Positions 59,823 to 64,000 of a DNA stretch of 64,000 nucleotides are shown piece after piece; positions within the stretch are counted from its first letter, which is position 1; every line of letters begins with the position of its first letter. The DNA is from Glandiceps talaboti. Its lineage: Eukaryota; Hemichordata; Enteropneusta; Spengelidae. The translations under genes were made by a program, and so were the position numbers. The notes beneath the pieces were generated by a model. That model ran no database searches. It had not been told where the DNA came from and saw only the letters and a list, made by a program, of their open reading frames with translations. The stretch spans positions 6,140,601 through 6,204,600 of the forward strand of contig NC_135550.1 of assembly GCF_964340395.1 (NCBI RefSeq), written 5' to 3'.

Positions 59823-60333
59823 CTATTTATTTGATTGAATAATTTAAGTTTTAATATGAGGAAATTGAATCCATAGATGAATCCCCGACTTTAACATCTG
59901 AAAAACATTTCTTTTGAGAATAAATTAAATTAGATATAATGCGAAATATTGTATTTATGACATAGGGTTCACACAAGGGTAGAAATTACAAAAGTCGTCT
60001 AATTGTGACAGCCAATCAAAGCATGACATCTTTCCTTCATTACTTACGTGGCACAATGTCCACGGTCGATCAAGATGTGTCCGTCTGAAATGGTGTCGGT
60101 GCGATAATACCATGGATTTTAATTTATCCACGTAACCATAATTTGTGATGAGTCTTTACTAGCTGACCGAACAGCCGATAACGAGCATAACATCCCAAAA
60201 TTTATTCGTTTTAGTGAGATTTGGAAACCCGGAAGTCGAGTGTAGTTAGATTTGGGCAAACGCTGCATTGTTTTGAATCGGACAGTCTAACATCTTTAGC
60301 GTTTCAACTCTATCGTCGTATCGATATTGTAAA
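59823..60333. promoter_or_regulatory. Divergent intergenic spacer between LRR-3 and SEL1L
   Basis: About 0.5 kb separates the LRR-3 CCAAT box from the SEL1L ATG. The right half has more CpG dinucleotides than the surrounding DNA and holds the SEL1L elements. A shared bidirectional promoter is possible. Confidence 0.5.
60044..60236 (+). promoter_or_regulatory. SEL1L promoter elements: paired TTACGTGG and an ETS site
   Basis: TTACGTGG at 60044-60051 and its inverse CCACGTAA at 60128-60135 differ by one base from the unfolded-protein-response element TGACGTGG bound by XBP1/ATF6. CCGGAAGT at 60229-60236 is a typical ETS/GABP core-promoter site about 100 bp before the ATG. A CCAAT is at 60012-60016. 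Function is inferred. Confidence 0.5.
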
Positions 60334-60382
60334 ATGAAAATACACGTTTTATCCATCGCAGTTTTTGCATTAACACTTGTCG
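60334..60382 (+). CDS. SEL1L: SEL1L exon 1: signal peptide
   Basis: The ATG is followed by 16 hydrophobic codons and donor GTAAGT. The single leftover G joins GT of the next exon to give Gly. It sits about 100 bp after an ETS-type site, consistent with a first exon. Confidence 0.85.
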
Positions 60383-63300
60383 GTAAGTGCCACCTTTACA
60401 TCGATTCCAAAATCGTCTTCACAATAAAAATGTAGATTGCTTGCCCACAAAGCAACACCGTACTGCAAGCAGTGGTCTAAACACCATATGTGACTCTTGT
60501 TCACAGATATGCAGGGCCACATGTCCATGTAAGAAACATCAACAACTAAAGTACATAATGTTTTCATCTGTTTACAGTTATGTTACCTGACTTACAGCTT
60601 ATGTTGATTTTTGCTGTTGAAATTTTCAACATGATCCGGCAACCCACATGTATTGAAATCCTCCAATACATGAAACCCCTAACCCTAACTTTAAACCATA
60701 TAAATTGTAAACAATCGACTAACTAGCCGAACAAGCAAGATGCCATTTTCGCCCTCTGTCATTTTTTTGCTGACAGTTCGTTTTATAATTACTTCAAACC
60801 CTGTTGCCATGATCATTTGTGCAAATGAAATATACATGTACATTACAAATGTAATTTTGAAAAAAAAATGTTAGTACATGGTAGTTTCATTGTTAACAGC
60901 TCAGTCTTAACTCTAATAGTATGAAATTTTCACAATTTGTTTTAAAAACAGGTGCTGATATTGCTCAAAACCAGATGCAAAATGCAGATCAAGAAAAGAA
61001 ACAGGAAAGGGATAGTGCAGATGCACAGAGAGCAGCTGAAATACCTCGCATACCACCAAATATGAAAGTACACCCCCCTAGTCAAGCATCCTTACATGAG
61101 CAGCAACAGCGGCAGCAACAGCAGCAGCAGCAACAAGAACATCCACAGCATTCAAAGCAGAATCAACCTTCAATAGGTGGATCAAAACCAACCGGTCACA
61201 TTCCACCACATTTACATGCACAGCAACAAGCACAACAACAGGCACAGCAACAGCAGCAGCAAGCAATAGATCCAAAAAAAGGTCCCGGAAAGGGATACAA
61301 ACCATCAGGATTCGTATCTCCTGAGTTAGAAAAGCGGCAGGAGCAGCAACAACATCAACCACCCGTAGCCAAACAAGAACAGCCACAATCAATACAACAA
61401 CCACCCCAGCAGCAGCAGCAGCAGCAGCAGCAAAAACAGCAACCACCTTCACCAGTGCAACAGCAACAACAACACCAGCAAGCTCAACAACACCAACCCC
61501 ATATACAGGTACACCAACACCATGAAGGAACTTTCCAACATCAACAACAACAACAACAACAAAAACAACAAAAACAAACAAGTGAAGAACTTGCACCTAA
61601 AATCCATTCTTTTAAACCTAAGGAGGAAGAGAGGACTGATTCAGATAATTTACAATTGAAAACACAGCCAAAAATTGTTGATACACAGGCTGAGAAAACT
61701 ACTGAAGGAGGCCGACACAGTACTAAAGAGGAATTGAAGCCTCCAAAAATTCAGGGTCAAGAATATGATCCCCTTGATTTAGTTCATGAAGAAAAAGTGC
61801 AAGAGCCACCAGTTAAATCTCACCAAACACAGGGTTCTAGGGACAAACAAGAATTTCAAATAAAAAATCCACAAGTAGTTCAGGCAAACTTACCCGTAAT
61901 CAGGTCTAAAGGTAGTAGAGATGAAGTGTCACAAAAAGAACACAATAGCCGTAATGCAAGAGCAGAAACGGTCGGAAGTAACACTTTTACATTAAACAAA
62001 CCTGATGCTGCAAATAGTGATGAAGTGCAGGGAGCTACAGATGAGAAAAAGACAACAGAACCAGGAACACACAAAGCGAGACTTGTCAGTGGGGAAATAT
62101 TAACAGATGAGATGCAAGATGTTAAACCAATTGAGGCACCACCAACTCTACCACCCCTGGATGAAAATGCACAGATAGGTAGGTAGAACTAATTACTATA
62201 GCAATGTTCTCCATGAGGGGTTTTTGAGGGCCACACCACAGTCACACTGGCAAACTGAAATGAACAATATTTATTTAATTTACTGAATTATTTACAAGTT
62301 TACAATACGAATCCATTGACGTAAAATTACTCAATGGTTATTAGGCTAGTGGCATGGTTTAACATGGGTACAATGTACCTATTTGTACCATGTATGTGTG
62401 TGTAAGTATGACAGGCCAAGTCTATGTCTTTCTGCTGGGGAACTAATGTGTTAAAGTACCTCAAATTTGTGTCGCCCATCATTCTTATTCCTGTACCTTT
62501 TGCATGGTAAATTATGATATCATTAATTGTTTTAACATCATTCAAACTGAAATAAAATTCTTTATACTATTTTTTCCATTTACGCTTGGTTCCTGTATGA
62601 GCCATTGTACTTGTAGGCCCTATCATGCTATATTCAATTTTGAGCTATGGGAATATGTTAATGATATGCAAATTAATATGTAAATGAGACCGCAACCACT
62701 ATTTTGTCAAATTTGTGGAGAACCCTGTATAGGTAACCTGACTTGCCAAAATACATGTAGGAGTCATATTTAGAGTTACATGTACATCATCCATGTTTTT
62801 ACGAAGCTAAATACTTACCGGGAAGTCATTTAGTGTTGTACATGTATTTTATATCAAATAGTAACTGAGTTGAGAATTCAAATCAATTTACATGTAGAGA
62901 TGTTTATTTTGCCATGATACTAATGTCAATGACAGTTTCTGAATGCACCATAATATTTTGTCTTTTATCGTTCATGTACTGGGTATGGTACATGTAGTTC
63001 AATAAAATTACAAAGTCAATGTTACAGATCTTCTGGTTATTAGTGATAATAACATTTTACTAGCAAAAATGTTCATGTAAAACCACTGACTCCACATTTA
63101 CTCTCAAAACACTCTCCCATTGTTGAATAAAAAATAAATTGGCACCCAAATGTGAAAAAATACCTCACAATCTACTACAATACATGTAACTTTCTCTTTG
63201 GCTAAAATATGTTCACATACTTCCACTCACTGCGTTGTGTTGTGTTGTGTTGTGTTACAGCTGAGGCCACCTATCAAAGGGCATTACCATTGATGAATAC

Positions 63301-64000
63301 TACTAGAGAAGACAAGAGAAGGTAAGTCACGATGTCGATGACCCCAAGGGACAATTTCATCTTGGGCCATTTTAATGGCATAGCTACATTTTGTAATTGT
63401 TTCATTTCAGTGTTCATTTGTAAAATTGAAAGTGGCATATACAGTAGTGGCTCATTGGAATATGAAGTAAACATATTACTTTTATTAATTGATACAAATT
63501 CTTGCAACATCATATTTAAGAAGCTGGCATGCCAAAGTAAGCTACTGCTAGAAATATAGAATGTGTGTGTATGGCTATGGGCATTGATAAAATCAGTCAT
63601 TTTAAGTACTGGCTCATAATATTAATTGAGTTAACAAAATGTTTGAAAAAGTGCATCAATTTTACTCGTTGAACACAAACCATTGCATTCGGGAGATTGT
63701 AAAAGGTATAAGACAAAGCCATTAACACTCAAGAATTATATTTTTTTTCCTTCCTTGATATATTGATACAATAGAAAAATGAGTTATTTGTGGATTATCT
63801 ATGAATATCCTATAACATTCGTATTTTGTGACCTTCACAGAGCATATAATTTATTGGAAGTTGCTGCCTATATGAATCACAGCCTAGCTGAAGAGGATGT
63901 TGGTTTGGCATATCTGTTTGGTGACTTTTTACCTTTCAATGTGACTGGTGCATTGCATATGTTTACTAACCTTGTCAGCAAGGGATCTCCTAGAGGTCAG
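60334..64000 (+). CDS. SEL1L: SEL1L (Hrd3) ERAD adaptor, 3'-partial, first four exons
   Basis: SEL1L partners the HRD1 ubiquitin ligase in the ER membrane and presents misfolded luminal proteins for degradation. Exons: 60334-60382, 60952-62178, 63261-63321, 63841-64000 (continues past the end), phase kept throughout, 499 residues visible. Residues 1-17 (MKIHVLSIAVFALTLVG) are a signal peptide. Residues 18-425 are a hydrophilic Gln/His/Pro-rich region with no cysteine. Residues from about 426 match the start of the SEL1L Sel1 repeats: human has [20 protein letters not shown] and LLFGDYLPQN, here RAYNLLEVAAYMNHSLAEED and YLFGDFLPFN, then GSPRGQ. Identity rests on exons 3 and 4. The vertebrate fibronectin II domain is not present in these exons. 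ATG has A at -3. It is head-to-head with LRR-3. Confidence 0.9.
60383..60951 (+). other. SEL1L intron 1
   Basis: A 569-bp intron; no repeat or RNA recognised. Confidence 0.8.
60952..62178 (+). CDS. SEL1L: SEL1L exon 2: long Gln-rich region
   Basis: Acceptor TTAAAAACAG, donor GTAGGT. One 1227-nt exon with many CAG/CAA runs (up to about nine Gln in a row), His-rich patches, and an acidic/basic second half without Gln runs. The mix of CAG and CAA codons implies selection at protein level or an old expansion. The region is predicted disordered. Confidence 0.88.
62179..63260 (+). other. SEL1L intron 2
   Basis: A 1.1-kb AT-rich intron with several TACATGTA motifs and a TGTGT run at the acceptor. 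No exon with the cysteines of a fibronectin II domain was found in it. Confidence 0.75.
63261..63321 (+). CDS. SEL1L: SEL1L exon 3: start of Sel1 repeats
   Basis: Acceptor TTGTGTTACAG (after a TGTGT run), donor GTAAGT. It encodes AEATYQRALPLMNTTREDKR, aligned with the helix before human [12 protein letters not shown]. N-T-T is a possible N-glycosylation site. Confidence 0.88.
63322..63840 (+). other. SEL1L intron 3
   Basis: A 519-bp AT-rich intron; nothing further seen. Confidence 0.8.
63841..64000 (+). CDS. SEL1L: SEL1L exon 4, truncated by the window end
   Basis: Acceptor ACCTTCACAG. It encodes AYNLLEVAAYMNHSLAEEDV, GLAYLFGDFLPFNVTGALHM and FTNLVSKGSPRGQ, the first Sel1-like repeat pair. 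N-H-S and N-V-T are possible glycosylation sites. The reading frame is open to the last base. Confidence 0.9.

Noticed and set aside
60012-60062. A classic ERSE (CCAAT-N9-CCACG) before SEL1L
   Set aside because: CCAAT at 60012 and CCACG near 60059 are about 42 bp apart, not 9, so only the TTACGTGG sites are proposed.
61078-61596. A 172-codon Val/Ala-rich open frame on the - strand
   Set aside because: It is the antisense of the CAG/CAA-rich SEL1L exon, which has clear splice signals and in-frame neighbours.

Overview
This window is nuclear DNA from an animal, most likely an aquatic invertebrate. The genes are split by spliceosomal introns, the DNA is AT-rich and dense in microsatellites and short inverted-repeat elements, and every firm gene is a metazoan family member. 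I cannot name the species. Nothing looks bacterial, viral or organellar, and no intact tRNA, rRNA or CRISPR array was seen.

Layout. (1) About 1.46-39.7 kb, + strand: thirteen exons of a polypeptide N-acetylgalactosaminyltransferase 2 (GALNT2) gene. They cover the whole luminal stem, catalytic domain and ricin-type lectin domain to the stop codon. Only the 5' exon with the cytoplasmic tail and membrane anchor lies outside the window. Every junction is GT-AG and the reading phase is continuous across all thirteen exons (538 residues). The introns hold most of the repeats: a 46-bp minisatellite of about 23 copies, a 21-bp minisatellite inside a long foldback element, MITE-like elements, a tRNA-derived SINE head, and long (TG)n, (CT)n, (AT)n and (TCCA)n tracts. 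(2) About 39.7-46.4 kb: intergenic DNA between two convergent transcription units, with no supported gene. (3) About 46.4-59.9 kb, - strand: three tandem near-identical leucine-rich-repeat genes (LRR-1 to LRR-3 here). Each has one large coding exon, a 5'UTR intron, and a duplicated promoter block with a direct repeat of TGACCT. The N-terminus carries a BC-box and a Cul2-box pattern, suggesting substrate receptors of Cullin-2 ubiquitin ligases. The N-terminal part is invariant among the copies while the LRR surface varies. (4) About 60.3-64.0 kb, + strand, head-to-head with LRR-3: the first four exons of SEL1L (Hrd3), the ER-associated-degradation adaptor. It has a signal peptide, an unusually long Gln-rich region in one exon, and the start of the Sel1 repeats. 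The gene runs off the right end.

How the genes relate. GALNT2 acts in Golgi O-glycosylation and SEL1L in ER protein quality control. The LRR array is probably a local expansion of a ubiquitin-ligase receptor. There is no evidence that they form one pathway; the only close regulatory arrangement is the divergent LRR-3/SEL1L pair. The most interesting items are the LRR array (VHL-box-like N-terminus, mosaic divergence, conserved DR4 promoter elements), the Gln-rich SEL1L N-terminus without a fibronectin II domain, a pair of UPR-like sites before SEL1L, and several foldback elements.
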